DNA from: CAZWSX01 sp964636985
Lineage (GTDB): Bacteria; Planctomycetota; Planctomycetia; Pirellulales; Pirellulaceae
Direction: 5' to 3'
Length of the DNA stretch: 64,000 nt
NCBI GenBank assembly: GCA_964636985.1
Contig: CAZWSX010000003.1
Span: forward strand, 186,001-250,000
The position numbers and the translations under genes are program-made. How positions within the stretch are numbered: the stretch's first letter is position 1; each line of letters begins with the position of its first letter. This document shows, piece by piece, positions 17,262-27,800 of the stretch. A model generated the notes under the pieces. That model was not told the origin of the DNA and ran no database searches. It saw only the letters and a list, made by a program, of their open reading frames with translations.

Positions 17262-19160
17262 CTAGAGGGGGAAATCGTCCTCGGAGGCCGATTCGCTGTA
17301 GATCGGCATGTGACGATAGTAGACTTCGAGAATCATCGTCGCCATCGAAGTGCAATAGTGTCGGCCACCCACGTCAGTCCCCAGGTCGCCCGGAGGCATG
17401 ATCCAACTACCGAGCGTGTGCTTCTGTTCGTCTTTCTCTTGCGTTTCGATCAGCTGGTCGCGCATCGCGGTGTTCCACTTGTTCCACATCTCGCTGTCGT
17501 TGTATTGCTTCAGGACCTGGGTGGCGTAGTAGTTGTAGTACATGTTGGCACGGTCGGGACCCGTGTCGGAAAGGATCTTCACACCTTTGCCAAGTCGGGC
17601 ATCATCCCGCTTCCAGCCGCAATACATGCGGGCAAGTAGTCCCACGGCGCTGGTTGCACCGCCGGCACCGGGAGCGTCATAGCCGTAACGGGCTCCACCA
17701 TCGCTTTGGACGGAATCGAGAAACTTCATCGCGCCCGAGACCGTCGATGCGGGGACTTCCAAGTACGACATGTGACCGCTCTTAAGCGCCATCAACTGCC
17801 AGCCCACGGCCGAGGTATCACCCGGCTGACGAGGAGCATAACGCCAGCCGCCCCCCAAGGGGTCTTGTGCGTAGATGGTGTGGTTCAGCGACAACTGCGC
17901 CGCTGGCCGCAGATTCTTGTCTTTGGTCATCCCGTAGGCTTCACAAAGCGCGATGGCGGCGATGCCGTGCGAGTACATCGAGCCGCCGCCTTGGGCCAGG
18001 TCGCCGCGATTGTTGTTCACCTTCATTTGGTTCGTGAGGAAGAGAAGCCCCTTTTCCACGACTTGCTTATATTCACCTTCTTTGTGCGTGTGTCCCGCAC
18101 CTAAGAACGGCAAGAGCGCCATCCCGGTTGCGCCCGTTCGGCAATCGGTGAGTTTACCGCCGTTGTTGCACTTACCTTTGCAACCGGGGGCGTCGCGATG
18201 ATCGAAGTTCCAGCTACCGTCTGGCAACTGGTGGTTGGCAAACCACTTCAACGCTCGGGCGACCGCTTTTTCGCTCCCTTCGGTACCGCCACCAACGGCG
18301 ATCATTTGCGCCCGTTTCGCGGCACCGCGCCCCGAAAGCCCGCTACCGCCAACGACGCCAATGCTGCTGGTGCCGTTCGAGGGTGCGAACTTGCCGCCGA
18401 AGTCGATTGGGTCAACATGCAACGCCGCGGCGTCGGAGTCGAAAGCCAAATCGCTGGTCACCACGGTTGGGTCGACGAGGTTCTGGGTGGCAACCGACAC
18501 AACGTCGCCGGAGCCGCTTGACTCGTCAGCGGTACTCATCGAGGGTTCGAGCCGCATTTCATCGATTTGCGTATCGTTGAATTCGGCGATCTCTTCGACG
18601 ACGTCTTCCGGCGCTTCAGCGACGATTTCCTGAACTTGTTCGTTGATGATTTGCGGCAAAAACAAAAAGGCCATCACGACGACGATGATCGCGTGGACAA
18701 CACCGCTGATCATCACGCTAGGCAATGTTGCCGAAGTCAGAAGACTGGACTCAGGGCCTTCGTCCTCTCCCATTTGAATCGCCGGGCCAGCCGGCGCCGG
18801 CATAGGCGAACTCGGCATCCGCATCCCTGGGGCGTGGGTCATGGGGACCGGAGCCATCGCCACAGGCGCCATGGGAGCAGGCGACATCGGCACCGGTGCC
18901 ATTTGGACCGGCTGCGGCATCGGGGCCCCAGGCTGGGGTACAGGAGCCCCGTTTCCCGGCATCGACATACTTGGCGGCAAGTTTGCCGCAGCGGGCTTCG
19001 CGGGCGAGGCAGGAGCGCCTCCGGGCATCGCGATCTTCGGCATCGCCCCTTTTGCACCGGCTTTTTTACCACCGGCCGCAGGCGAACCACCCCCTGAGGA
19101 CTCTGGGGTCGGCGAGGAAGAGCCACCAGATCCATTGCCGGAAGGAAGGTCGTTGTTCAT
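17262..19160 (-). CDS. Membrane-anchored squalene-cyclase/prenyltransferase-repeat protein with TonB-like helix
   Basis: 632 residues. Residues 1-145 are a disordered Gly/Ser then Pro/Met/Ala-rich cytoplasmic segment. One transmembrane helix (about 147-170) contains S152-x3-H156, the spacing of the S/H pair with which TonB contacts ExbB-ExbD. An acidic stretch follows. Residues about 290-600 form an alpha/alpha-barrel of prenyltransferase/squalene-oxidase type repeats (LPDGSWNFDH, DPLGGGWRYAPRQ, DTSAVGWQLMAL, SDGGARYGYD). The catalytic DxDD of hopene cyclases is not seen, so a periplasmic binding or structural role is likelier. The family is common in planctomycetes and its function is unknown. 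Confidence 0.85.
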   Translation of the reverse strand: MNNDLPSGNGSGGSSSPTPESSGGGSPAAGGKKAGAKGAMPKIAMPGGAPASPAKPAAANLPPSMSMPGNGAPVPQPGAPMPQPVQMAPVPMSPAPMAPVAMAPVPMTHAPGMRMPSSPMPAPAGPAIQMGEDEGPESSLLTSATLPSVMISGVVHAIIVVVMAFLFLPQIINEQVQEIVAEAPEDVVEEIAEFNDTQIDEMRLEPSMSTADESSGSGDVVSVATQNLVDPTVVTSDLAFDSDAAALHVDPIDFGGKFAPSNGTSSIGVVGGSGLSGRGAAKRAQMIAVGGGTEGSEKAVARALKWFANHQLPDGSWNFDHRDAPGCKGKCNNGGKLTDCRTGATGMALLPFLGAGHTHKEGEYKQVVEKGLLFLTNQMKVNNNRGDLAQGGGSMYSHGIAAIALCEAYGMTKDKNLRPAAQLSLNHTIYAQDPLGGGWRYAPRQPGDTSAVGWQLMALKSGHMSYLEVPASTVSGAMKFLDSVQSDGGARYGYDAPGAGGATSAVGLLARMYCGWKRDDARLGKGVKILSDTGPDRANMYYNYYATQVLKQYNDSEMWNKWNTAMRDQLIETQEKDEQKHTLGSWIMPPGDLGTDVGGRHYCTSMATMILEVYYRHMPIYSESASEDDFPL

Positions 19161-19742
19161 GTGGATTCCTGAACCCAGAGCCGCCGAAGAAACAGCTCAA
19201 CGCCATCGACTTTGTGGGCCAAACGACGTTTTTCTATCTACCTGAAGAGAAGCTACCACCCGACAAATCGTGAAACCGCACGTCGAAAGTCGCCCGTTGA
19301 AAGTGGCTGGCGCCTTCGACCACCCGAATCAACTATCTAAATTATCCGATCTTTCCCACAAAACAAGAAACATTTCTTAACTGCGATCTTTAGTCGCGAC
19401 GACGTAAATCGCTGTCGCCAAAGCAGTTAAATCTGTCCAAGGCGTCCCAAATGGACGCCGCTGGGCAATAGGACGCCAACGTCCAACCACATTGGCGCTT
19501 ATTTAGACTAAACGCTTGGCGGCAGGAACGTACTCAAACAAAAACGCGTGCTTTTCCAGGATGCGGCTTCCAGACCCGTTTTGAAACTTCTTTCGCCGAA
19601 AGCCCCTGGAACGGAATCCCTACCTGCCGCTATGATTTGGGATTCTCTCCGGCGGATTGGTGTCCCCGGTGGGTGTAGCCCGAGTCTCGTCGCCCGCCGA
19701 AGCTGAATTTGGCTGGCCAGATGTTGAGTTGAAGGTGCCGCG
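19161..19742. other. Intergenic region, 582 nt
   Basis: It separates divergent genes and must hold their promoters. I looked for a tRNA, often found near rpmG, and found no T-loop or acceptor-stem pairing. AT-rich sequence at 19330-19390 is the likeliest promoter zone of the minus-strand gene. No gene can be supported. Confidence 0.45.
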
Positions 19743-19907
19743 ATGGCAAAGAGCAAGAAAAAGTCGGAAGTCGTTTACCTCGTCTGCGAAGAAACGGGCG
19801 ATTACAACTACACCCTGCTCCGCAAGCCGGGCGGCGAAAAGCTGAAACTCAAGAAGTTTTCGCCTCGCCTGCGCAAGCACACCATCCACAACGAAAAGAA
19901 GAAGTAG
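19743..19907 (+). CDS. rpmG: 50S ribosomal protein L33
   Basis: 54 residues, ATG 19743 to TAG 19905-19907. The sequence begins MAKSKKKSEVVYLVCEETG, then NYTLLRKPGGEKLKLKKF and SPRLRKHTIHNEKKK, which match L33 closely (KLxLKKFxPRLRKHTxH). It has one Cys only, so it is the zinc-independent C-minus form. It is a component of the large ribosomal subunit near the E site. AAGGTG lies upstream as a modest ribosome-binding site. Confidence 0.95.
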   Translation: MAKSKKKSEVVYLVCEETGDYNYTLLRKPGGEKLKLKKFSPRLRKHTIHNEKKK

Positions 19908-20081
19908 TCCGCTTCGTTGGGGCGGGTTATTTAGGGATGGGTTATCAAGCGAGATTTCTCGTTTAAAATCCCTCACCATCTCGACAGGAAGTTGCCGGCG
20001 AGTCGGCAGCCTTGAGCGAGGACCTTCTGGAACCGCCGTCGGACCTCGTCAAAGGGCCAGCGACGGCGAAACGGCGTTGGC

Positions 20082-21830
20082 ATGGTTGCCCGATGGGTTT
20101 TCGCTTCGCACGATCAAGGGCATGTTTCGCGCCTAGTCCAGGTCGCGGGAGCATCGCCGATCGTGGCCCAAATTCTCGCGGCCCGGCGGGTCGACGACGC
20201 CGCTGAGGTCCGCGCATTTCTCGATTGCAAGCTGACGGGACTACTGGACCCGAACCTGTTGCCGGGAGCCACGAGCGCCGCCCAGGCCATCTATCGGGCC
20301 ATCGAAACCAAACAAAAGATCGTCGTCTACGGCGACTACGATGCCGATGGCATGACCGCGACCGCACTGTTGTCGCGAACGATCTCACTTTTAGGTGGCG
20401 ATGTTTCGTGCCACCTCCCCAACCGGTTAGAAGACGGCTACGGGCTCAACTCGCAAACGCTCGAAACCCTGGCCCGTCGCGGCGCCAAGCTGGTTATCTC
20501 TGTCGACTGCGGCATCGCTAGCATCGCCGAGGCAAAGGCAGCCCGCGAATTAGGACTCGAGTTGATTGTGACTGACCATCACGAGATGGCCGAGACGCTG
20601 CCGGAAGCCTCGGTCCTGGTTCATCCGCGCTTGCCCGGGACGAACTATCCCTTTCCGCATCTGTGCGGCGCAGGGGTCGCACTGAAAGTTGCGTGGGCCC
20701 TTTGCCAGGTGGCTTCTGGTTCGGCCAAGGTAAGCGAGTCGCATCGTCACTGGCTGCTCACCGCGGTGGGCATGGCCGCAATTGGAACGGTTGCCGACGT
20801 CGTCCCACTTACGGGCGAAAACCGCATCATCGTCCGTCACGGGCTGCGCTATCTCAAGTCGTATCCGCCGCTGGGCATCGCGGCCCTAATGAACGTGACC
20901 AAGCTTTCGGATAAGCCCGCTTTGTCGAGCGAAGACATCGCTTTCTCGCTGGCACCGCGGCTCAACGCGGCGGGCCGGCTGGGGCAGGCTCAGCTCGGGG
21001 TCGAGTTAATGACCACCGAGAGCCAGATGAAGGCCGAACAATTGGCCAGCTATCTGCACGAATTGAATAACAGCCGCGACAGTTTGGAGCGCGGGATCCT
21101 GATCGCCGCTCAAAAGCAGATCAAAGAACAGTTCGATCTCGAAAACGATGCGGCGTTGGTCTTAGCGGGACGCGGGTGGCATCCCGGCGTGATTGGGATT
21201 GTGGCGGGCCGACTTGCCGAACGGCACGCGCGTCCGGTGGTGATGATCGCGCTCGATCAGCTGGGTGGGAAACCAGGGATCGGCTCGGCGCGAAGTGTGG
21301 GGCAATTCAATCTGCACCGCGCTTTGGCGGCGTGCGGACATCGATTGCTCTCGCATGGCGGCCATGCGGCAGCCGCGGGCCTGAAGATTGAAGAACCGTC
21401 GGTCGACGCCTTCCGGCGTGAATTCTTGGAGTATGCCGCCACCGAACTCTCTCCAGACGATCGGCTGGCGGAAGTCCAAATCGACGCCGAGGCACCGTTT
21501 ATCCAACTGACGTTCGAGACGATCAACCAACTTGAGGAACTGGGCCCTTTCGGCCACAGCAACCCGCGACCTGTATTAGCCGCGCTCGGCGTGACCGTCC
21601 GCGAGGCACGAAAGATAGGGCAGGGGGAGCGTCACTTGAGCTTGTCGCTGGACCACCAGGGAACGGGTTTACGAGGTGTTGCTTTCGGGCAGGCCGACTG
21701 GGCCGACGAACTCAAGCAGCACGGTGGCCTCATCGACGTGGCGTATCGCCCTGTGATCAACGAATTTCGGGGGCGAAAGTCGGTCGAAGTCCAACTCGTC
21801 GACTGGCGGCCGGCAGGCCAGGGTGACTAA
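20082..21830 (+). CDS. recJ: Single-stranded-DNA-specific exonuclease RecJ
   Basis: 582 residues, close to the usual 560-600. The DHH phosphoesterase core has DYDADG at 85-90 (metal-binding Asp residues), SVDCGI, and the D165-H166-H167 motif in IVTDHHEM. The DHHA1 region has SARSVGQFNLHRAL and SHGGHAAAAGL, and an OB-like domain (GPFGHSNPRPVL) ends the protein. RecJ degrades single-stranded DNA 5' to 3' in RecF-pathway recombination and mismatch or base-excision repair. It stands 174 nt after rpmG on the same strand. Start ATG 20082 gives the normal N-terminus. Confidence 0.97.
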   Translation: MVARWVFASHDQGHVSRLVQVAGASPIVAQILAARRVDDAAEVRAFLDCKLTGLLDPNLLPGATSAAQAIYRAIETKQKIVVYGDYDADGMTATALLSRTISLLGGDVSCHLPNRLEDGYGLNSQTLETLARRGAKLVISVDCGIASIAEAKAARELGLELIVTDHHEMAETLPEASVLVHPRLPGTNYPFPHLCGAGVALKVAWALCQVASGSAKVSESHRHWLLTAVGMAAIGTVADVVPLTGENRIIVRHGLRYLKSYPPLGIAALMNVTKLSDKPALSSEDIAFSLAPRLNAAGRLGQAQLGVELMTTESQMKAEQLASYLHELNNSRDSLERGILIAAQKQIKEQFDLENDAALVLAGRGWHPGVIGIVAGRLAERHARPVVMIALDQLGGKPGIGSARSVGQFNLHRALAACGHRLLSHGGHAAAAGLKIEEPSVDAFRREFLEYAATELSPDDRLAEVQIDAEAPFIQLTFETINQLEELGPFGHSNPRPVLAALGVTVREARKIGQGERHLSLSLDHQGTGLRGVAFGQADWADELKQHGGLIDVAYRPVINEFRGRKSVEVQLVDWRPAGQGD

Positions 21831-22012
21831 CCACGGCGTTTCTGCCTCCGTAAACCGTAGCCCACGCGAGTCGAAACAACGGATTCTCGCCCTAAAGCGC
21901 TTGGAAGGGGCGAACCGGGAAGACTTCCGCTTCGTACGTTCGGAAGTCATAATCGCCGAGTCCCTTTTTCAGCTCGTCTCGATTCTCGAACCTAAGCATT
22001 GTTGAGAGCATT

Positions 22013-23884
22013 GTGCTGGCCGGCCCTATTTTCACCCGCGAGTTGGTCACGGCCCCCCGTCGCAGCCAGCACTTTGTTTCACGAACGGCCTACGTCGCCG
22101 GTCTGTTCGTCGTCCTTTGCACGGCGTGGCTCGTCATTACCGGCACGCAGGACATTCGCAATGCCTCCGACATGGGCCGATTCGGAACGCTGGTGTTCCA
22201 GCTACTGGCGCCTCTGCAGTTAACGTTGCTTACGTTCATCTCAGCGCTGCGAACCGCAAGTACAGTCGCCCTCGAAAAAGACAAAAAGACGCTGCTCCTG
22301 TTGCTGATGACCCGTCTGCACAACAGCGAGTTGATCCTAGGCAAGCTCTTCGCCAGTTCGCTCGAGTGCCTGGCCATGCTGCTGGCCGCGCTCCCTTTGT
22401 TTCTGTTGATTGTGCTGCTGGGCGGCGTGACGTTTGAACAGGTGATCCTGTCGTACGCGGTGACGCTCGTCACGGTGATCACGGCGAGCAGCCTTGGATG
22501 CATGATCGCTTACTGGCGCGAGAAAACATTTCAAACGCTCGCACTGACGGCGCTCACCATCGTCGCCTGGACGGCCGGCTGCGAGATTTTGGCGCGCGTG
22601 TTAGGCAACGGAACGATTGCGGGTTTGCCTGGTAGCGTATGGGCGACGGGCCTTAGCCCCGCGCGGGCCATTTTGGTGGCCAGTTCTCCGGCGATCGTCG
22701 ATGGATCGCGCCATTGGATCGGCGATGGTGTCCCCCTCTATTTGATCGTGATGTCGGCGATTGGCGTGCTGGTTAACTTCATCGCGATCGTCCGCGTGCG
22801 GGTGTGGAATCCATCACGCGAAGCACGCCCGCAAGGTCAAGAGGAAGTAGGCCACGGCAGCATTTGGACAGCCGACCACGACGTTGCGAACGAGAGCGAG
22901 GCCATCGCCGCGATGCGCCGCCGCGAACAGGCCGAGGCCGCGCGGCTAGGGCACGTCGATGCGCGGGTACGCGAAGTTTCCCGATCACACCGCCGGGTGT
23001 GGGACAACCCGATCCTTTGGCGGGAGATGTGCACGTGGGCATACGGCCGCAAGGTGCTGCTGATTCGCGCCGCCTACTTTCTTATCAGCGCCATGGCAGT
23101 TGGCGCCTTGGTTTGGATGATTCAGACAGGCGCCATTGGCCATGCCTCAGGCGGAGATGAATCGCTCATTCCGGCCGCGGCGCGTTCGCTTGGGCCGTTC
23201 TTTTTTGTGAGCCTGGTGATCGTGAACGCACTGGCCGTGACGTCGATCACCAACGAGCGCGACAGCGGAGCCATCGATTTGTTGATGGTCACCGACCTGA
23301 CGCCGCGCGAGTTTTTGCTCGGCAAGCTGCTTGGCGTCGCCTACGTGGTCAAGGAAATGATCGTCGTTCCCATGCTGCTCTGTCTGGCGCTGTGGTGGTT
23401 TGAAGGGATCACGACCGAGAATCTGGTCTACTTGCTGCTGGGTCTGTTGGTGATGGACTTGTTCGTGATCATGCTTGGCCTGCACTGCGGAATGCACTAC
23501 GCCAACAGCCGCTCGTCGATCGGCGTGAGCTTGGGAAGCGTTTTCTTCCTGTTCATCGGCGTCGTCACGCTTCTGGTCATGATGGTGAGCTTTAGCGGCA
23601 GCTTCGCGACCCAGCTGGCGCCATTCTTGGCGTTCATCGTGGGCGGTAGCGCCGGCTTGTTCATGGCATTGGGGGCACGGAACCCATCCCAGGCGATCGG
23701 CCTGTCGTCGATCCTGCTTCCGTTTTTGACCTTCTTTGCGATCACCAGTTTCCTGTTGCATCACCCGCTGAACGCGTTCGTGATGACAGCGGTGGCCTAC
23801 GGTTTAACCACCGCGTCGATGATGGTACCGGCCTTGGGCGAATTCGACTTCGCGATGGGCCGGGCCAAATCGGACACGGAGTGA
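22013..23884 (+). CDS. ABC-2 type transporter permease, two-module
   Basis: 623 residues with about twelve hydrophobic segments in two homologous halves. The first half contains TASTVALEKDKKTLLLLLMTRLHNSELILGK; the second, TSITNERDSGAIDLLMVTDLTPREFLLGK. This repeated E-(K/R)-(E/D)-x2-T/GAIDLLL-x-T-x-L signature marks ABC-2 permeases of the NatB/YhaP and gliding-type families. A charged cytoplasmic linker (about 265-320) joins the halves. The GTG 22013 start follows GAGAG. No ATP-binding gene is adjacent; the nearest is 25 kb away at 49042. The substrate is unknown. Confidence 0.85.
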   Translation: MLAGPIFTRELVTAPRRSQHFVSRTAYVAGLFVVLCTAWLVITGTQDIRNASDMGRFGTLVFQLLAPLQLTLLTFISALRTASTVALEKDKKTLLLLLMTRLHNSELILGKLFASSLECLAMLLAALPLFLLIVLLGGVTFEQVILSYAVTLVTVITASSLGCMIAYWREKTFQTLALTALTIVAWTAGCEILARVLGNGTIAGLPGSVWATGLSPARAILVASSPAIVDGSRHWIGDGVPLYLIVMSAIGVLVNFIAIVRVRVWNPSREARPQGQEEVGHGSIWTADHDVANESEAIAAMRRREQAEAARLGHVDARVREVSRSHRRVWDNPILWREMCTWAYGRKVLLIRAAYFLISAMAVGALVWMIQTGAIGHASGGDESLIPAAARSLGPFFFVSLVIVNALAVTSITNERDSGAIDLLMVTDLTPREFLLGKLLGVAYVVKEMIVVPMLLCLALWWFEGITTENLVYLLLGLLVMDLFVIMLGLHCGMHYANSRSSIGVSLGSVFFLFIGVVTLLVMMVSFSGSFATQLAPFLAFIVGGSAGLFMALGARNPSQAIGLSSILLPFLTFFAITSFLLHHPLNAFVMTAVAYGLTTASMMVPALGEFDFAMGRAKSDTE

Positions 23885-23912
23885 TCGGAATACTCGACCA
23901 AGGGCAGACGTT

Positions 23913-24824
23913 ATGGAAACGCTCGTCAGTCCGCTGGTCGATTTCGTCTTCAAGATTCTCTTAGGAAGTGAGCAGCACAAAGACATCACGATCCACTTCC
24001 TTAACTCGGTGCTGGCTGGCCAGTCGCCGATTGTCGACGTGGAATTCCTCAATCCGATGCTCGAGAAGGAGACGGAGGAAGACAAGCTCAGCATCTTGGA
24101 CATTCTGGCCGAAGACGTAAACGGTCGGCTGTTGCATATCGAAATGCAACGTGCCACGCAGCAGGCGTTGGCGAAGCGACTCGCCTACTACAACGCCGGT
24201 CTCTACAGCGAGCAACTCCAAGAAGGAGAAAGCTACCAATCGCTTCGACCAGCCATCTCGATCTGTGTTCTGGAAGGCTCGATCTTCAAGCAAACGGCTG
24301 GGATGCACTTGGATTTTCGTCTGCGAACAGCTTCGGGGGAGGTTTTGACGGACGACGTCCAGATTCATCTAATCGAGTTGCAGAAGTCCATAGCGACCGA
24401 ACATAATTTGGATAGGGTCGGTCCCTTGGAACAGTGGGCCTACTTTTTTCGAAATGCAGGTCGGATTGAATCGGCGACACTGAGTCGCCAGCTTTCTAAA
24501 CCCGTGTTCGAATCGGCACTTGGAGTTTTGGAAATGATTAAGCGCGATCCGCGATGGCTATCGCTTTACCATCGACGTCTGAAGGTCCAAATGGATGAAC
24601 GTGCGCGGATCGAGTACGCGAAGGAAGAGGCTCGATCCGAAGGCTTGGCCGAAGGCTTGGCCGAAGGCTTGGCCGAAGGCGAACAAATCGGCCTGATCCA
24701 TGCGTTCCAACGAGTTCTGGGCGTTCCTGAAACTCCTCGCGACGAACTCACGAAACTGGACCTAGATTCCCTTGCTGCCATGGCTCGCGATCTCGAACAG
24801 CAACTCCACCCGAAAGACAAATAG
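23913..24824 (+). CDS. Rpn-family PD-(D/E)XK nuclease
   Basis: 303 residues. The N-terminal domain starts LVSPLVDFVFKILLGSEQHKDI, as in Rpn/PDDEXK-family transposase proteins. It carries the nuclease core D63 (SILDILAED) and E77-x-Q79 (LLHIEMQR). The C-terminal half is helical, with a tract EGLAEGLAEGLAEGE encoded by 12-bp tandem repeats. E. coli Rpn proteins are DNA endonucleases that raise RecA-independent recombination, and some act against phage. It starts 28 nt after the permease stop, but is probably an independent mobile-type gene. Confidence 0.9.
   Translation: METLVSPLVDFVFKILLGSEQHKDITIHFLNSVLAGQSPIVDVEFLNPMLEKETEEDKLSILDILAEDVNGRLLHIEMQRATQQALAKRLAYYNAGLYSEQLQEGESYQSLRPAISICVLEGSIFKQTAGMHLDFRLRTASGEVLTDDVQIHLIELQKSIATEHNLDRVGPLEQWAYFFRNAGRIESATLSRQLSKPVFESALGVLEMIKRDPRWLSLYHRRLKVQMDERARIEYAKEEARSEGLAEGLAEGLAEGEQIGLIHAFQRVLGVPETPRDELTKLDLDSLAAMARDLEQQLHPKDK
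24639..24680 (+). repeat. 12-bp coding tandem repeat in the Rpn gene
   Basis: GAAGGCTTGGCC is repeated three times plus a half copy, encoding the (E-G-L-A) tract. Copy-number change would lengthen or shorten the C-terminal linker in frame. Confidence 0.9.
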
Positions 24825-24830
24825 TCTCAC

Positions 24831-27800
24831 TCACCAGCCGCTCGGCTTCAGAACGTACGCCGTCCCGTTGGCGTTGCCGGTCACGATGTGCCGGCCGTCG
24901 GGCGAAAAGGCCGCATCGAGGATAGCCCCGCCGAACTCCCATTGGCGCACAACGCGGTCGTTCGACGAGTTCCATAGCGTCAGCCGGCCATAACCGTCGG
25001 CCACCAGGAAGTGCCGGCCGTCGGGCGAAAAGCGGACCACGGGATCGGGTCCTTCGCGACCGCGCTTCGATCCGGCGGAACCGACTCGGCTCGTATCGAT
25101 CCAGCGAACACTCCCGTCTCGCAGGACCAAGACCAGAGTTGCGCTGTCGGGCGAGAATGCCATCGCGGCGATTCCTTCTGAATCGTCGTACGGCTCTTTC
25201 CACGAAGTTCCGTCCTCGACTCTCCACAATCGCAACTGCGAATTGTCGATCGCCGCGGCAATCCATTGGCCGTCGGGCGAAAAAGTGGCCATCGTGACGT
25301 CGCCTTCATCTCCGCTGAACAGATCGCGTTCCAATTCGTGGCCTGATCGCCACGACTGCAGTCGCATTCCGCCATCGTGCTGAACGAGCGCTACCGCGTC
25401 GGCTAGAGGTGAGATTGCGGCGGCTCGGCAGTTGCTCTGTTCGTCAGCATTCCGCCGCGTGACCGCTTCCTTTTGCTCGATGTGGCCGTCGACGATCTCT
25501 CCGGCCGCCGTGACGGCGACGACACGTTGGCCGTCGGGCGAGACGGCCAACTCGAGCAGTTCCATGAACGACTTCGGGAAGGTGTAACGCCGATTCCCAT
25601 CGCGATTTCGCAGAATAACGGATGTCTTGCCGGCATCCTCTTCAGCTAAGGCGAAGAACGAACCATCCGGTGCCGTGGCGACCCGCAACGGATCGACGGT
25701 CGAATTGCAAGAGATCGCAGCGGCAATGTTTCCATCGGCCACCTTCCACAACCGCAAGATTCGCTCAGCGGTCGACCAGGATGCGATCTGCTCGCTATTG
25801 CCGCCTAGGAACAACACTCGATTGATCGGGCCGACGTGCCCTTCGATCTTGGTGAGAGTTTGGCCTGTGGCACTGTTGCTGGCGCGAACCGTATGGTCTT
25901 CACCGACGGTGAAAACCACTTGGCCGGTGGGATCGAGCGCCAGTCCGTGAATTTGCCCTGCATGAATGGTTTTCGGCGGATGCGACCGGCGCGGCTCTCG
26001 CCCATCTAGATTCCATGCCTCCAAAGAACCACCACTGCCGGCGACAACCAAATCGGAGCGGCCTGGAAAAAAGCCTAGCGACGAAATCCCAGACGCATTA
26101 AGCCGGTGCACGGGAGGAGTCTCGGGCGGATTCTTGAGCGACCAAACAATCGGCCCCTGATCGTTCCCACCGACAGCCAGCAATCCCAAAGTCGGCTCCA
26201 CGGCCAAGGCCCGCCAGGCGTCGCCATGATTTTCCCACCTGGCGACCAGCGTCGCCCCGAACAGCGGCAATTCTTCCGGCGCTGGCTGATCGTTACTGTC
26301 TTCGTCGGGGGGATGCGTTTCCTCGTCGTTCATCTCCGGTTCGTGATCGCCGCCTGGTTGGCTTTGATCCTCTTCGTCCTTCTCCTCGTTGTTTTCTTCG
26401 GCTTCGTTCGAATCGCCGTCGCTTGGCTCTTCCGACTCTTCCTGCCGCACTCGTCGAGCATGGACGAACCACTGGTTCTCGCGCGCACTGTTTGTTGCAA
26501 TGCTGGAATCGAGCTTCCAAAGCGAGGCCGCGTCGCCTTGAACAATGACAAACTCCTCCGGCGATTGACCGAAGCTGATGCCGACCATTCCTTCGCCTGG
26601 CACGTGCGCGATGCGTTTTGCCGGGACTTCGCTGAGATCCCAAACGGTGGCCCCGCGCTCCGTAGCGACGGCCAGTCGATCGACGCCTGGAGCCGCCGCG
26701 ATCGCGATGATGGATGCCGGAGCCTCTTCCCGATCTTGAACCGCATCGCGCAACACATCAAAGGCCAAACGCCGCTCGCGGTCGAGATCCCACAGCCGCA
26801 CGACGCCGTCGTCGCCCCCAGTGGCCAGCCAGTTGCCATCGCGCAGCGTGGCGAGTCCGCGAATTCTTCCGGGGCTGGCCCAAAACGAATCGACATCGTC
26901 CATCCGGTGAGATTTTTCGTCGTACCGCCAGAGATGGACAAATCCTCCTTCGCTCGACGTGGCGACCAAGTTCGAGCGCGGGATGTAGACCACTTGATAG
27001 GCTTGTCCCCAGTGCCGCTGGCTCGATTGACCAATCACGGCGACCAGGTCATTGGGCATCCCGTCGAATCGGTTGGTTTCGGCGATGTTGTTCGGATCGA
27101 GCGCGGCGAACGTGTTCGGCGCGGGCGGTTCGCTGTTTGCAGCCTCGCTAACTGCTTGAACAACACTCGCCTCAGGCGTCTGAAAATACTTCGCGGCGAG
27201 GATGCCGCCGCCGCATCCCAGCAAGAGCAATAGTGGTACGACGACCGCTGCCCAAGGCAGCTGCAACATGCGGCGAAAGTATTCGCCGAGTGAAGTTTGC
27301 CCCTCGGCGCGAGTTTGCTGCGAATTGAGCAGCCGGCGCAAGTCGTCGGCCAGTTCGCCTGCCGTCCAGTAGCGGTCGTCCGGCGACTTGGCCAGGCACT
27401 TCATCACGATTGCCTCGGCGCCACCGGGAAGATTCCCGGCGATCTTGCGAATCGCTGGCGGAGGTTTGGTTTGCACCTGCGCGAGGACCGTGTGCGTTTC
27501 GCCTTGGAAGGGGACGGAACCAGTGAGGAGTTCGTACAGGATGACGCCGAGGCTGTAGACATCGCTTCGCCCGTCGACCTTGTGTGGATCGCGGAACTGC
27601 TCGGGGCTCATGTACGCGGGCGTTCCCAGCAGATGCCCATCGCGGGTCATGGTGGTGTCGCCGGCCGTTCGTTTGGCGAGCCCGAAATCCATAATGCGAG
27701 GACGGAACGGCAGCGATACGGGGCGAACGCTTGGCCCGCGCGAATCTTCGGCCGTGGGAGGCGGCATCAACTGCGACGGCGAGTTCAATCCCGGGTCGAC

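Noticed and set aside
26106..27233. 375-codon hydrophobic open frame antisense to the WD40 kinase
   Set aside because: The hydrophobic stretch is the complement of the kinase's Glu/Asp-rich linker, not a membrane protein.
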